Of a DNA stretch of 17,811 nucleotides, positions 1-6,227 are shown in pieces (position 1 is the first letter of the stretch; each line of letters opens with the position of its first letter). A program made the position numbers and the translations under genes. The notes under the pieces are model-generated. The model was not told the origin of the DNA and did not search any database. It saw only the letters and a program-made list of their open reading frames with translations. The stretch comes from Dehalococcoidia bacterium. GTDB lineage: Bacteria > Chloroflexota > Dehalococcoidia > UBA6926. The stretch covers positions 839 through 18,649 of the forward strand of contig JAAXGS010000076.1 of the NCBI GenBank assembly GCA_012271225.1, read 5' to 3'.

Positions 1-647
1 ACGCCCTTGGGGATGTAGCAGAACGAGCCGTCGGAGAAGACCGCCGCATTGAGGGCGGCGTAAAAGTTATCGGTGTAGGGAACAACGGAGCCGAGGTACT
101 TGCGCACCAGCTCCGGGTGATCCTGAATCGCCTCTGAGAACGACGAGAAGATGATGCCCAGTTCCGCCAGCTTCTCCTTGAATGTGGTCGCGACGGACAC
201 GCTGTCAAAGACGGCGTCCACGGCCACCCCCGCCAGCCGTTTCTGCTCCTCAAGCGGGATTCCGAGCTTCTCAAAGGTCTTTAGGACTTCCGGGTCAACC
301 TCATCCAGGCTGCTCAGTTGCTCTTGGGCCTTCGGCGCGGAGTAGTAGATGATGTTCTGGAAGTCGATGGGCGGATGCTCAATGTGCGCCCAGTCCGGGA
401 TCTGCTTCCGGTCAAGCAGCGTCTGCCAGTGTCGGAACGCCTTCAGACGCCATTCCAGCATCCATTCCGGCTCCATCTTTTTGGCGGAGATCCAGCGGAT
501 GGTGTCCTCCGTCAGGCCCAGCGGGGCGGTGTCCGCGTCGATGTCCGTGATGAACCCGTACTTGTACTCCTGCCGGGCAATCTGCCTGAGCTCCTGATTG
601 GCCTCGGGAGCGTCCTGTTGGATCGTCGTGTCATCAATTGTGGTCAC
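1..647 (-). CDS. sufB: Fe-S cluster assembly scaffold subunit SufB, N-terminal part (partial at window edge)
   Basis: SufB is the core scaffold of the SufBCD complex, which builds Fe-S clusters in the cytoplasm. About 215 codons are visible of a family that is usually near 470. The recognisable segments are the N-terminal EYKYGF block, the WRLKAFRHW stretch (about residues 70), the DPEVLKTFEKLGIPLEEQK region, the GIIF/SSFSEAI-DHPELV-KYLGSVVP block and the hallmark DGSFCYIPKGV at the window edge. I place the start at a GTG (645-647) because the upstream minus-strand sequence offers an AAGGGGA ribosome-binding site about 7 bases away, and the protein then begins VTTIDDTTIQQD. The gene is divergent from the DsbA-like gene, and the rest of a suf operon would lie to the left of the window. 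Family assignment is by recognised sequence and is secure; the start is likely. Confidence 0.95.
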   Translation of the reverse strand, partial: MTTIDDTTIQQDAPEANQELRQIARQEYKYGFITDIDADTAPLGLTEDTIRWISAKKMEPEWMLEWRLKAFRHWQTLLDRKQIPDWAHIEHPPIDFQNIIYYSAPKAQEQLSSLDEVDPEVLKTFEKLGIPLEEQKRLAGVAVDAVFDSVSVATTFKEKLAELGIIFSSFSEAIQDHPELVRKYLGSVVPYTDNFYAALNAAVFSDGSFCYIPKG

Positions 648-675
648 TGGGTTCCCCTTTTTATTCCTTGCGTCC

Positions 676-690
676 ATTGTACACGTGTAC
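676..690 (-). promoter_or_regulatory. Probable sufB -10 box overlapped by a 12-bp palindrome (operator candidate)
   Basis: On the minus strand TACAAT (681 to 676) is a good -10 box and would put the transcript start about 20 bases before the sufB GTG. The perfect palindrome GTACACGTGTAC (679-690) overlaps this box and its upstream spacer, a layout typical of a repressor or Fe-S sensing operator. I see no good -35 hexamer at 17 bases, which would fit an activator-dependent promoter. The palindrome is directly visible; the regulatory role is inference. Confidence 0.45.
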
Positions 691-758
691 GCGCCGAGTT
701 TGATGGGCTGTTCACTGCGGCGCTAGGGCCGCGCAGCGTGATTGGCGGCCATCACGTG

Positions 759-786
759 TTGACACGGAGAGAGCCGCGCGTAGAAC
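759..786 (+). promoter_or_regulatory. Candidate sigma70-type promoter for the DsbA-like selenoprotein gene
   Basis: A perfect TTGACA (759-764) is followed after 16 bases by TAGAAC (781-786), a 4/6 match to TATAAT. A CACGTG palindrome (753-758) abuts the -35 box. If used, the transcript would carry a leader of about 200 bases before the ATG at 1001, which contains the inverted and direct repeats described separately. Confidence 0.4.
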
Positions 787-804
787 GGCGCACATTCATT
801 CTGC

Positions 805-820
805 GTGGGCAGATGCCCAC
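805..820. repeat. Inverted repeat GTGGGCA-GA-TGCCCAC in the leader region
   Basis: The two 7-base arms are perfectly complementary and separated by only two bases, so this is more likely a dimeric protein-binding site than an RNA hairpin, whose loop would be too tight without opening the innermost pairs. It lies about 20 bases downstream of the candidate promoter for the DsbA-like gene, a common position for a repressor operator. Confidence 0.4.
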
Positions 821-1000
821 ATGGCAATATGCCGCGCGTTCGACGCCCTCCGGCTGTCACAGAACATCGCCCGCCGCACGTGAGGAGAGCGGGATTGCCC
901 GTCACGGCATTCTGCGTGGCTTGCCGCACGTGTGATGGGAGCAGGCGTATAGTAATGAGAGCATGCGCGCAAGGTTAGAGAGAATGGGAGTCTGTTTCAC

Positions 1001-1636
1001 ATGGCCACGGTGAGCGGCGTCACAATCCCTGTCATTGTCTGGTACGACTACATTTGACCGTGGTGCTATATCGGCCAGGAGCGGGTCGAACGGCTCAAGC
1101 AGGACTTCAACGTCGAGATCGATTACCGGGCGTTCTTTCTGCGCCCCGATCTTCCGCCGGAGGGCGTGCAGCGCCCGGCGCGGTACAACAATCCGGACTC
1201 CCCGGTGCAGCAGCGCGCCAAAGAGGCGGGCATTGTTATGAACCGGCCTGAATGGACGCCCAACACGCGGCTGGCGCTTGAGGCGACGGAGGCCGCAAAG
1301 CAGGCGGGTGTTGGTGAGGCGTTCCATGAGGAGGCCTACCGCGCCTATTGGGGTGAGGGTGTTGATCTTGGCAAGGTCGAGAATCTCAAGCCGATTGCGG
1401 ACAGCGTGGGCATGGATTGGTCCGTCCTGTCGCATCACCTCGAACATCGAACGTACAAAGATGAGGTGGAGCGGCAGTATCAGGAGGCGCTGCACGTGGG
1501 CGTGACCGGCATTCCGGCCTATGTGATTGGCCGCTTCTTCTTCGTTGGCGCGCAGCCGTACGATGTGTTCAAACAGGTCGCGGAGCGGGCGCTGAAGATG
1601 ATGGAGGAGGGTGATTCTCCGAGTTCGCCGTCCTGA
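1001..1636 (+). CDS. DsbA/FrnE-family thiol-disulfide oxidoreductase, predicted selenoprotein (UPWC active site, Sec at codon 19)
   Basis: Starting at ATG 1001 (GGGAG at 986-990), the frame reads MATVSGVTIPVIVWYDYI, then TGA (1055-1057), then PWCYIGQERVERLKQDF and on without interruption to a TGA stop at 1634-1636. In the FrnE branch of the DsbA family (PF01323) this spot is normally D-x-x-CPWCYIG, so the TGA replaces precisely the first, nucleophilic cysteine of CxxC. With TGA read as selenocysteine the protein is 211 residues, the usual family size. Other family marks are present: FFLRPDLPPEG (about residues 46-56), a helical insert, and the cis-proline block GVTGIPAYVIG near residue 170 followed by GAQPYDVFKQV. 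The expected role is cytoplasmic dithiol/disulfide (selenol) redox chemistry, since no signal peptide is seen; substrates are unknown. A conventional call beginning at 1166 would lose the active site. The alternatives are a Cys-to-stop mutation or a base error. No selA, selB, selC or selD lies in the window. Confidence 0.85.
1079..1096 (+). promoter_or_regulatory. Candidate bacterial SECIS hairpin
   Basis: GAGCG (1079-1083) can pair with CG-G-CTC (1091-1096, with G1093 bulged), leaving the 7-base apical loop GGTCGAA. The loop begins 26 bases after the TGA. Bacterial SECIS elements are known to sit inside the coding region just after the UGA, with a guanine at the start of a small apical loop; the E. 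coli fdhF loop likewise contains GGUC. The stem is short, so structural support is moderate, but position and loop fit well. Confidence 0.5.
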
Positions 1637-1690
1637 GACGCAGCTGCGGCAGAGAGAACCGTGGAGCCTGAAACGCGGGGGACACGCGGG

Positions 1691-1720
1691 GCGGATGGCC
1701 GCCGGCGCCCCGCCATCTGC
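1691..1720 (+). terminator. GC-rich hairpin after the DsbA-like gene (possible terminator)
   Basis: GCGGATGGC (1691-1699) pairs with GCCATCTGC (1712-1720), nine pairs including one G-U, around a 12-base GC-rich loop. An alternative 8-bp pairing GCGGGGCG/CGCCCCGC overlaps it. It starts 54 bases past the stop codon and has no T tract behind it, so it could be a weak terminator or simply leader structure before trkH. Confidence 0.3.
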
Positions 1721-1731
1721 GTAGGCTTCGG

Positions 1732-1751
1732 CCGTACGATGGACTGTACGG
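1732..1751. repeat. Inverted repeat CCGTAC-N8-GTACGG just upstream of the K+ channel gene
   Basis: Two perfect 6-base arms with an 8-base spacer end 23 bases before the ATG at 1775. It could be a protein-binding site or an RNA hairpin close to the translation start of the ktrB/trkH-like gene. It does not resemble the ydaO c-di-AMP riboswitch sometimes found before K+ transport genes. Confidence 0.35.
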
Positions 1752-1774
1752 AAAGGGTGGGCCGGTAGGCGGCG

Positions 1775-3208
1775 ATGGGGGTCGGCGGACAGCAGCGCCC
1801 CCGTGAACGGCTGGTGCGCCGCGCCATGCGCTCACAGACGCGGCGGCTGACCATTGCCGCGGCCACGCGGCCCAGGCTCCCCGCCATTCTGCGCAGACCC
1901 TATACCAAGGTCTTCAGCTTCTTCGGCGCTCTGATCATCACGGGAACCGCGCTGCTGCTTCTGCCGTGGGCCACCGTGGACGGCGCGGGGACGGACCCGC
2001 TCACGGCCCTGTTCACGGCCTCATCCGCAACGTTCGTCACGGGCCTGATTGTTGTCGACACGGGCACGTACTGGTCGGTCTTTGGGCATATCGTCATCCT
2101 TGCGCTGATAGAGATCGGTGGGCTGGGCTACGTGGCGGGGCTGGCGCTGATCTTCTTCGGCAGGGATCGGCGCGCGTCTCTGGCGGATCGGCAATCCCTG
2201 CGCGCAACCTTCGGCGGCGGCAATCTCGGCAGTGTCAGCAGAGAGGCCAAGCAGGTCGTCCTGGTGTCGCTTGGTCTGCAGGCGGCGGGCTTTGTTGTTC
2301 TTGTGCCGGGGTTTGCGCTGGCGGGGCTGGACACGCCCGCGGCGCTCTGGAACGCCGTCTTCCATGCCGTGTCCGCCTTCCATAACGCCGGCTTTGACGT
2401 GACCGGCGGCACTGCGAGCCTTTTTGAGTACCGCCAGTCCCCGGCGGTGATCGGCCCGATCACCGCGCTGTCCTTCATTGGCGCGACCGGCGCGACGGCG
2501 ATCATTCTGGTGGCTGGCAGACGGCGTTGGAAAACGCTTCCTTTGGATGTCAAGCTGGTGCTTGCGGGGATGGGCGGCGTGACCGTCGCTGGGTTCCTGG
2601 GCATCATGATCACCGAGTGGACCAACCCGGCGACGCTGGGCTCTCAGCCCATTCTGAACCGCGTGTGGGACAGCCTTGTGCTGGCGGCCGGGAACCGCAC
2701 CTCGGGATTCAGCACGTTCAGCCTTGAGGCCGCGCGCTCGCAGACGCTGTTTCTGCTGATCTGGCTCATGCTCATCGGCGGGGCGGCGGGCTCCATGACC
2801 GGCGGCATCAAGGTCAACGTCTTCATGGTCATGTTCATATCCGTGCTGACGAGCATTCGCGGAATGACGCGCGCCGCCGTCTTTGGCCGGGAGATTGCGG
2901 ATGCGCAGGTGCGGCGAGCGATGGCGATCGCGACGTTCGCCTTTGTGTGGGTGAACGGCATGGCCCTGCTGCTCAGCCTGGTGGAGGGGCTGCCGTTCGT
3001 CCACATCCTCTTTGATGAGGTGTCGGCCTTTGGACTTGTCGGACTGTCCACCGGCGCCATCGCGCAGATGTCCGATTTCGGGAGAATTGTGATCATCGTG
3101 TCCATGTTCGTTGGCCGCTTCGCCCCCTTCTTCATTGCGCTGGAGCTTTCGCAGAGAGAGAGAAAGGCCCTTTATCGCTATCCCAGTGAAGAGGTTAGGA
3201 TAGGGTAG
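1775..3208 (+). CDS. K+ uptake channel subunit, TrkH/KtrB family
   Basis: This is the membrane pore of a Trk/Ktr potassium uptake system, built from four M1-P-M2 repeats. The four selectivity-filter glycines are recognisable in TFVTGL (G90), FHNAGF (G206), NRTSGF (G311) and GLVGLSTG (about G423). The intramembrane gating loop of repeat 3 is IGGAAGSMTGGIK at about 334-346. At 477 residues it is nearer KtrB than E. coli TrkH. A basic N-terminal tail of about 40 residues precedes the first helix. ATG 1775 has only a weak GGTAGG ribosome site, and ATG 1823 is an alternative start that would drop 16 residues of this tail. The RCK partner follows after 28 bases, as expected for a KtrAB pair. A 431-residue antisense frame across this gene is a composition artefact. 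Confidence 0.93.
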   Translation: MGVGGQQRPRERLVRRAMRSQTRRLTIAAATRPRLPAILRRPYTKVFSFFGALIITGTALLLLPWATVDGAGTDPLTALFTASSATFVTGLIVVDTGTYWSVFGHIVILALIEIGGLGYVAGLALIFFGRDRRASLADRQSLRATFGGGNLGSVSREAKQVVLVSLGLQAAGFVVLVPGFALAGLDTPAALWNAVFHAVSAFHNAGFDVTGGTASLFEYRQSPAVIGPITALSFIGATGATAIILVAGRRRWKTLPLDVKLVLAGMGGVTVAGFLGIMITEWTNPATLGSQPILNRVWDSLVLAAGNRTSGFSTFSLEAARSQTLFLLIWLMLIGGAAGSMTGGIKVNVFMVMFISVLTSIRGMTRAAVFGREIADAQVRRAMAIATFAFVWVNGMALLLSLVEGLPFVHILFDEVSAFGLVGLSTGAIAQMSDFGRIVIIVSMFVGRFAPFFIALELSQRERKALYRYPSEEVRIG

Positions 3209-3236
3209 TGTGAGCGCGTAGCGGGGGAGAGGTGAC

Positions 3237-3932
3237 GTGGCGAAGGGGCAGGTTGCCGTTCTGGGGCTTGGCAGGTTTGGGCAGCGTGTGGCGCGCGGCC
3301 TGACTGTCAAGGGCACGGACGTCCTGGCGATCGACAGAGATGCCGATCGCGTGAAGGAGGCCGCGAGCCTCCTTCAGCACGTGATGATGGCCGACATCAC
3401 TGACCGCGATACCCTCGTTGAGTTGAGCGTGCCGGACTCGGAATCGGTCATTGTTGCCGTTGGCAGCGATATCCAGACCAGCCTCCTGACGACGGTTCTT
3501 CTCAAGACGCTCAAGGTCAATGAGATTGTCGCCCGGGCGCGGGATGAGCTGCACGGCCATGCCCTGACACAGTTGGGCGCGGACAGGGTGGTCTTTCCGG
3601 AGCTTGATACGGCGGAGCGCCTGGCGCACAGCCTGTCATTCAAGGCGGTGCAGGACTACTTTGCGCTTGGCCCCAACTATGGCATCAGCACCGTCGTGGT
3701 TGATGACACGAACGCCGGCCGGACCATAGAGGATCTCGGCCTCGTTCATCGTCAAAGCGTGAATGAACTGAGCGTCGTCCTGGTCATCCGCAACAAGACG
3801 CAGGCGCTGATTCAGCCGGATCGTTTTGAAAAGCTGCTGCGCGGCGATGTGCTTGTTCTGGCGGGCCTTGATCGGGAGTTTGAGCGGCTGCAATTGGGGC
3901 AGGCTGACGGCAATGCGGATGACAGGCGTTGA
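3237..3932 (+). CDS. K+ channel regulatory RCK protein (KtrA/TrkA type), partner of the upstream channel
   Basis: This is a cytoplasmic gating ring subunit that binds nucleotide and controls the adjacent KtrB/TrkH pore. RCK_N spans about residues 4-125: the Rossmann signature GLGRFG (10-15) and Asp33 at the end of the second strand point to NAD(H) or adenine nucleotide binding. RCK_C follows at about 135-222, with the typical LVHRQSVNELSVVLVIRNK core. It is 231 residues long, the usual KtrA size. The start is a GTG at 3237 behind a strong GGGGGAGAGG ribosome site, 28 bases after the channel stop, so the two are almost certainly cotranscribed. Confidence 0.92.
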   Translation: MAKGQVAVLGLGRFGQRVARGLTVKGTDVLAIDRDADRVKEAASLLQHVMMADITDRDTLVELSVPDSESVIVAVGSDIQTSLLTTVLLKTLKVNEIVARARDELHGHALTQLGADRVVFPELDTAERLAHSLSFKAVQDYFALGPNYGISTVVVDDTNAGRTIEDLGLVHRQSVNELSVVLVIRNKTQALIQPDRFEKLLRGDVLVLAGLDREFERLQLGQADGNADDRR

Positions 3933-3946
3933 CCGCCGTATGGCGG
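3933..3946 (+). terminator. Small GC hairpin directly after the RCK gene
   Basis: CCGCC-GTAT-GGCGG begins right after the stop codon. The stem has only five pairs and no T tract follows, so it is at best a weak terminator or a 3'-end stabilising hairpin separating the ktr pair from the next five genes. Confidence 0.25.
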
Positions 3947-4009
3947 CGCGTTACAGTCTGACCCGTTGCGGATGCGTGCAGGGCTGTACCGGAACGATGG
4001 AGTGAGGGA

Positions 4010-4843
4010 ATGACTCAGATCAGCGATCACGTCTATGCGTGCCACATTGCGGATGCGCACTACATGCACCCGGGCGGAACCAACGTGTACTTCATTGGCG
4101 ATCCGTCACGGGAGATGCTTCTGCTCGACACCGGCGAGCATGACCGTTCCTGGACGAAACAGATACTCGAATACTGGCAGGGGCTGGGGTCTCCCTCCAT
4201 CACCGGTATTTTAATTTCTCACGGACACCGCGACCACATCGGCGGCCTGGATCGAATTCAGGAGGCGATGGGCGCGCCTGTGCGCTGCCATCCCAAGCTG
4301 GCAAAGGAGTTGCGGCAGGTTCTGGGGAATCAGGATGAGATTGTGATCCCTCTTAAGTCCAGGGAAATGCTGCATGCCGGAGGGGGCGTCGCGCTCCGCG
4401 CGCTGTTCACCCCGGGTCACGCGATCGACCACGTCTGCTTCCACCTTGCCGCGGAGCGCGTGCTCTTCACGGGCGACACGATCCTGGGCGCGTCATCGTC
4501 ATCCGTCTCTGATCTTTTTGAATACATGAGGACCCTGGGCAAACTGGCGAAGCTGCGTGTGGACACCGTCGCCCCCGCCCATGGTCCCGTTGTCCCGCCG
4601 CCCCGCGGCCGCCGCCTCGTCGCCTGGTACATGTCCCATCGACAGGAGAGGGAGGATCAGGTGCTGGGCGCGCTTGGCAAGGGCATTGAGAAGGTCGATG
4701 ACATGGTCAAGGACATCTATCCCAAGAATCTGAAGCGAGACTTGAGGCGCGCGGCGGCCGGCAACGTCCGCACGCACCTGGACAAGCTCAGGAAAGAGGA
4801 GCGCGTTGCGGAGGCGGAGGCCACGTTCCGCCTGACGCGGTGA
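4010..4843 (+). CDS. Metallo-beta-lactamase-fold hydrolase, LACTB2/glyoxalase-II-like
   Basis: This is a soluble binuclear zinc hydrolase of unknown substrate. All metal ligands are present: the HxHxDH motif SHGHRDHIGG (H71, H73, D75, H76), TPGHA (H137), TGDT (D156) and PAHG (H191). The last 75 residues after the catalytic domain are helical and basic (RQEREDQVLGAL, later LRRAAAGNVRTHLDKL). They match the winged-helix tail seen in the LACTB2-like subgroup, some of which are endoribonucleases or thioesterases. ATG 4010 has a good GGAGTGAGGG site. It probably begins a second transcription unit leading through the HIT, Usp and TrkA genes. Fold confidence is high; substrate is not predictable from what is seen. 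Confidence 0.9.
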   Translation: MTQISDHVYACHIADAHYMHPGGTNVYFIGDPSREMLLLDTGEHDRSWTKQILEYWQGLGSPSITGILISHGHRDHIGGLDRIQEAMGAPVRCHPKLAKELRQVLGNQDEIVIPLKSREMLHAGGGVALRALFTPGHAIDHVCFHLAAERVLFTGDTILGASSSSVSDLFEYMRTLGKLAKLRVDTVAPAHGPVVPPPRGRRLVAWYMSHRQEREDQVLGALGKGIEKVDDMVKDIYPKNLKRDLRRAAAGNVRTHLDKLRKEERVAEAEATFRLTR

Positions 4844-4859
4844 ACGCGGGGAGGCGGGC

Positions 4860-5213
4860 GTGACGGAAGCGGCGCCGAACTGCATTTTCTGCAGGATTCG
4901 GGACGGCGGGATACCGGCCGATTTCCTCTATCGCGACGATCACGCCTACGCCATCCGTGACATCAGCCCGCGCGCGCCCGTTCATATCCTGATCATTCCG
5001 GCGGAGCACATTCCCAGTGTCTCCGAACTCACCGATGATCAGCTTCCGATCATGGGAACCCTGACGGGCATTGCCAAGCGGGTGGCCGTCTCAGAGGGCA
5101 TTGCCGATACCGGGTATCGCCTGGCCGTCAACATTGGCCCGGATGCGCACATGACGGCGCCGCACCTGCACCTGCACCTCATCGGCGGCCGGGAACTGGG
5201 CGCAGAGGGTTAG
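4860..5213 (+). CDS. HIT-family (histidine triad) nucleotide-binding hydrolase, Hint-like
   Basis: A small nucleotide phosphoramidase or hydrolase of 117 residues. The N-terminal CIFCRIRDGGIPA contains the CxxC (C8, C11) of zinc-type Hint proteins, H50 lies in IIPAEHIPS, and the triad H102-L-H104-L-H106-L-I sits at the C-terminus. The start is a GTG at 4860 with GGGGAGG 5 bases upstream, 16 bases after the hydrolase stop, implying cotranscription. Compared with typical Hint proteins, the usual GGQ-V before the triad is replaced by DAHMTAP, a modest deviation outside the catalytic histidines. Confidence 0.92.
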   Translation: MTEAAPNCIFCRIRDGGIPADFLYRDDHAYAIRDISPRAPVHILIIPAEHIPSVSELTDDQLPIMGTLTGIAKRVAVSEGIADTGYRLAVNIGPDAHMTAPHLHLHLIGGRELGAEG

Positions 5214-5244
5214 GGCGCATGGCCGCGCGGGGGCGGGGACGCTC

Positions 5245-5766
5245 ATGAAAAGTCTTCGGCGGCCGGCCGGCCCGGGCGCATGGCCCGGGCGGTTTGGGGC
5301 GCTGTTTGGAGGCAGGGGTGATCTGCCCGCCGCCAGGACGATCCTCGTTCCGGTTGTCGGCTCCGCGATGGACGCCGCGGCGCTCAAGGTGGCCGGAGAG
5401 GTTGCCCGTGGCTCCGGCGGCCGCGTGCACGTTCTCTACATCATTGAGGTTCCCCGTGCCGTCCCGCTGGATGACCCCATGGATTTCCATGTCAGCAGGG
5501 GCGAGCGCGTCCTGCGTGATATTGAGAACGGCTGGCCGCACCGCAAGACGCGCCTTGTGACGGAGTTGCTGCAGGCGCGGCAGGCCGGCCCTGCCATTGT
5601 GACGGAGGCGATTGAGCGCGGCGCGGATCTGGTGATCATGGGTATTGACCATGAGCGGCGCTACGGCGACTATACGCTGGGCGCAGCCACCGCCCACGTC
5701 CTGCAGCATCTGCCGCTGGCGGTCTGGATTATGCGCGCGCCAATCGATCAGAATGGAACCCGATGA
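5245..5766 (+). CDS. UspA-family universal stress protein
   Basis: This is a single-domain universal stress protein of 173 residues. The fold starts at RTILVPVVGS (about 31-40), with the second strand VHVLYIIEVP and the C-terminal block ADLVIMGIDHERRYGDYTLGAATAHVLQHLPLAVWIM, which corresponds to the nucleotide-phosphate loop region of ATP-binding Usp proteins. The usual final GS is not exact, so ATP binding is likely but not certain. A Gly/Pro/Arg-rich extension of about 30 residues precedes the domain; no other ATG, GTG or TTG lies in frame between it and the first strand, so ATG 5245 is kept. Placed before two TrkA-like genes, it may tie potassium transport to stress or nucleotide status, as Usp domains do in some K+ sensors. 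Confidence 0.88.
   Translation: MKSLRRPAGPGAWPGRFGALFGGRGDLPAARTILVPVVGSAMDAAALKVAGEVARGSGGRVHVLYIIEVPRAVPLDDPMDFHVSRGERVLRDIENGWPHRKTRLVTELLQARQAGPAIVTEAIERGADLVIMGIDHERRYGDYTLGAATAHVLQHLPLAVWIMRAPIDQNGTR
5269..5291. repeat. Tandem GGCCCGGGCG repeat inside the start of the usp gene
   Basis: The 10-mer GGCCCGGGCG occurs at 5269-5278 and 5282-5291. Each copy contains an 8-base palindrome, so the messenger can form a very stable hairpin about 25-45 bases after the start codon. It encodes the Gly/Pro-rich extension. Confidence 0.6.
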
Positions 5767-5797
5767 CTGTTCGTCGTGAGAAGCCCGGGCGGAGACG

Positions 5798-6223
5798 ATG
5801 AAGTTTCTGATCATGGGGTGCGGGCGCGTGGGCTCCGGCCTTGCGCGCAGCCTGACGGACGAGGGACATGACGTGACCATCATGGACATTCGTCAGGAGG
5901 CCTTTCTGCGGCTCCCCACGCTGTTTCGGGGAACGGCCATCATCGGCAGCGGCCTTGACCTGATGGCGCTGCGCCGCGCCGGCGTCGAGGGGGCGGATGT
6001 GTTCATTGCGGTGACGCAGGGCGACAACAGAAATCTCATGGCGGCGCAGGTCGCCCGGCACATCTTTCACGTGCCGCGGGTCATCGCGCGGGTTTATGAC
6101 GACAGCCGCGCCGAGATTTTTCGGGAGCTTGGCCTCGAGACGCTGAGCTCTCCCCGGCACGTGATCGGACTCATGCGTGAGATGGTCTTTGGCCAACCGG
6201 ACGCGCAGGCGGAAACGGGCTGA
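5798..6223 (+). CDS. TrkA-like protein with RCK_N domain only
   Basis: A 141-residue Rossmann protein with GCGRVG at 7-12 and Asp30 ending the second strand, so the NAD(H)-binding site looks intact. RCK_N runs to about residue 130 (ending LSSPRHVIGLMREMVFG) and the C-terminal RCK_C domain is absent. The start ATG follows GGGCGGAG, 31 bases after the usp gene. The next gene starts 4 bases after its stop and is a normal RCK_N plus RCK_C protein, so the pair may act together as a split, three-domain version of the four-domain E. coli TrkA. No frameshift remnant of an RCK_C domain is visible between them. Confidence 0.88.
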   Translation: MKFLIMGCGRVGSGLARSLTDEGHDVTIMDIRQEAFLRLPTLFRGTAIIGSGLDLMALRRAGVEGADVFIAVTQGDNRNLMAAQVARHIFHVPRVIARVYDDSRAEIFRELGLETLSSPRHVIGLMREMVFGQPDAQAETG

Positions 6224-6227
6224 CGCC

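Larger units (their letters stand above)
648..1000. other. 353-bp divergent intergenic region (sufB <-> dsbA-like) rich in CACGTG and short repeats
   Basis: This stretch holds no supported gene. It contains four copies of the palindrome CACGTG (682-687, 753-758, 877-882, 927-932), an outward promoter on each side, a 16-bp inverted repeat (805-820), a 12-base direct repeat CATTCTGCGTGG (797-808 and 908-919) and a 10-base direct repeat GCCGCACGTG (873-882 and 923-932). The reading frames that cross it look like extensions or shadows of neighbouring genes. The arrangement suggests a control region serving both genes; that role is inferred. Confidence 0.6.

Noticed and set aside
318..935. A 205-residue plus-strand reading frame crossing from sufB into the intergenic region
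   Set aside because: Its first half is antisense to conserved sufB sequence, and its second half crosses the promoter and repeat region with no recognised motif.
948..953. TATAGT as a -10 box nearer the DsbA-like gene
   Set aside because: The only -35-like hexamer upstream (TTGCCG, 921-926) is 21 bases away, too far; the TTGACA promoter at 759 is better.
902..1495. A 197-residue minus-strand reading frame
   Set aside because: It lies antisense to the DsbA-like gene, matches no family I recognise, and is explained by high GC content in the opposite frame.
1166..1636. A DsbA-like protein starting at ATG 1166
   Set aside because: This would omit the redox active site and the first strand of the fold. 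The same frame is open back to ATG 1001 except for the single TGA at the active-site codon, so the longer selenoprotein reading is preferred.
2021..3316. A 431-residue minus-strand reading frame
   Set aside because: It is antisense to the K+ channel gene, and its Arg/His/Gln-rich translation without structural pattern is typical of a GC-rich shadow frame.
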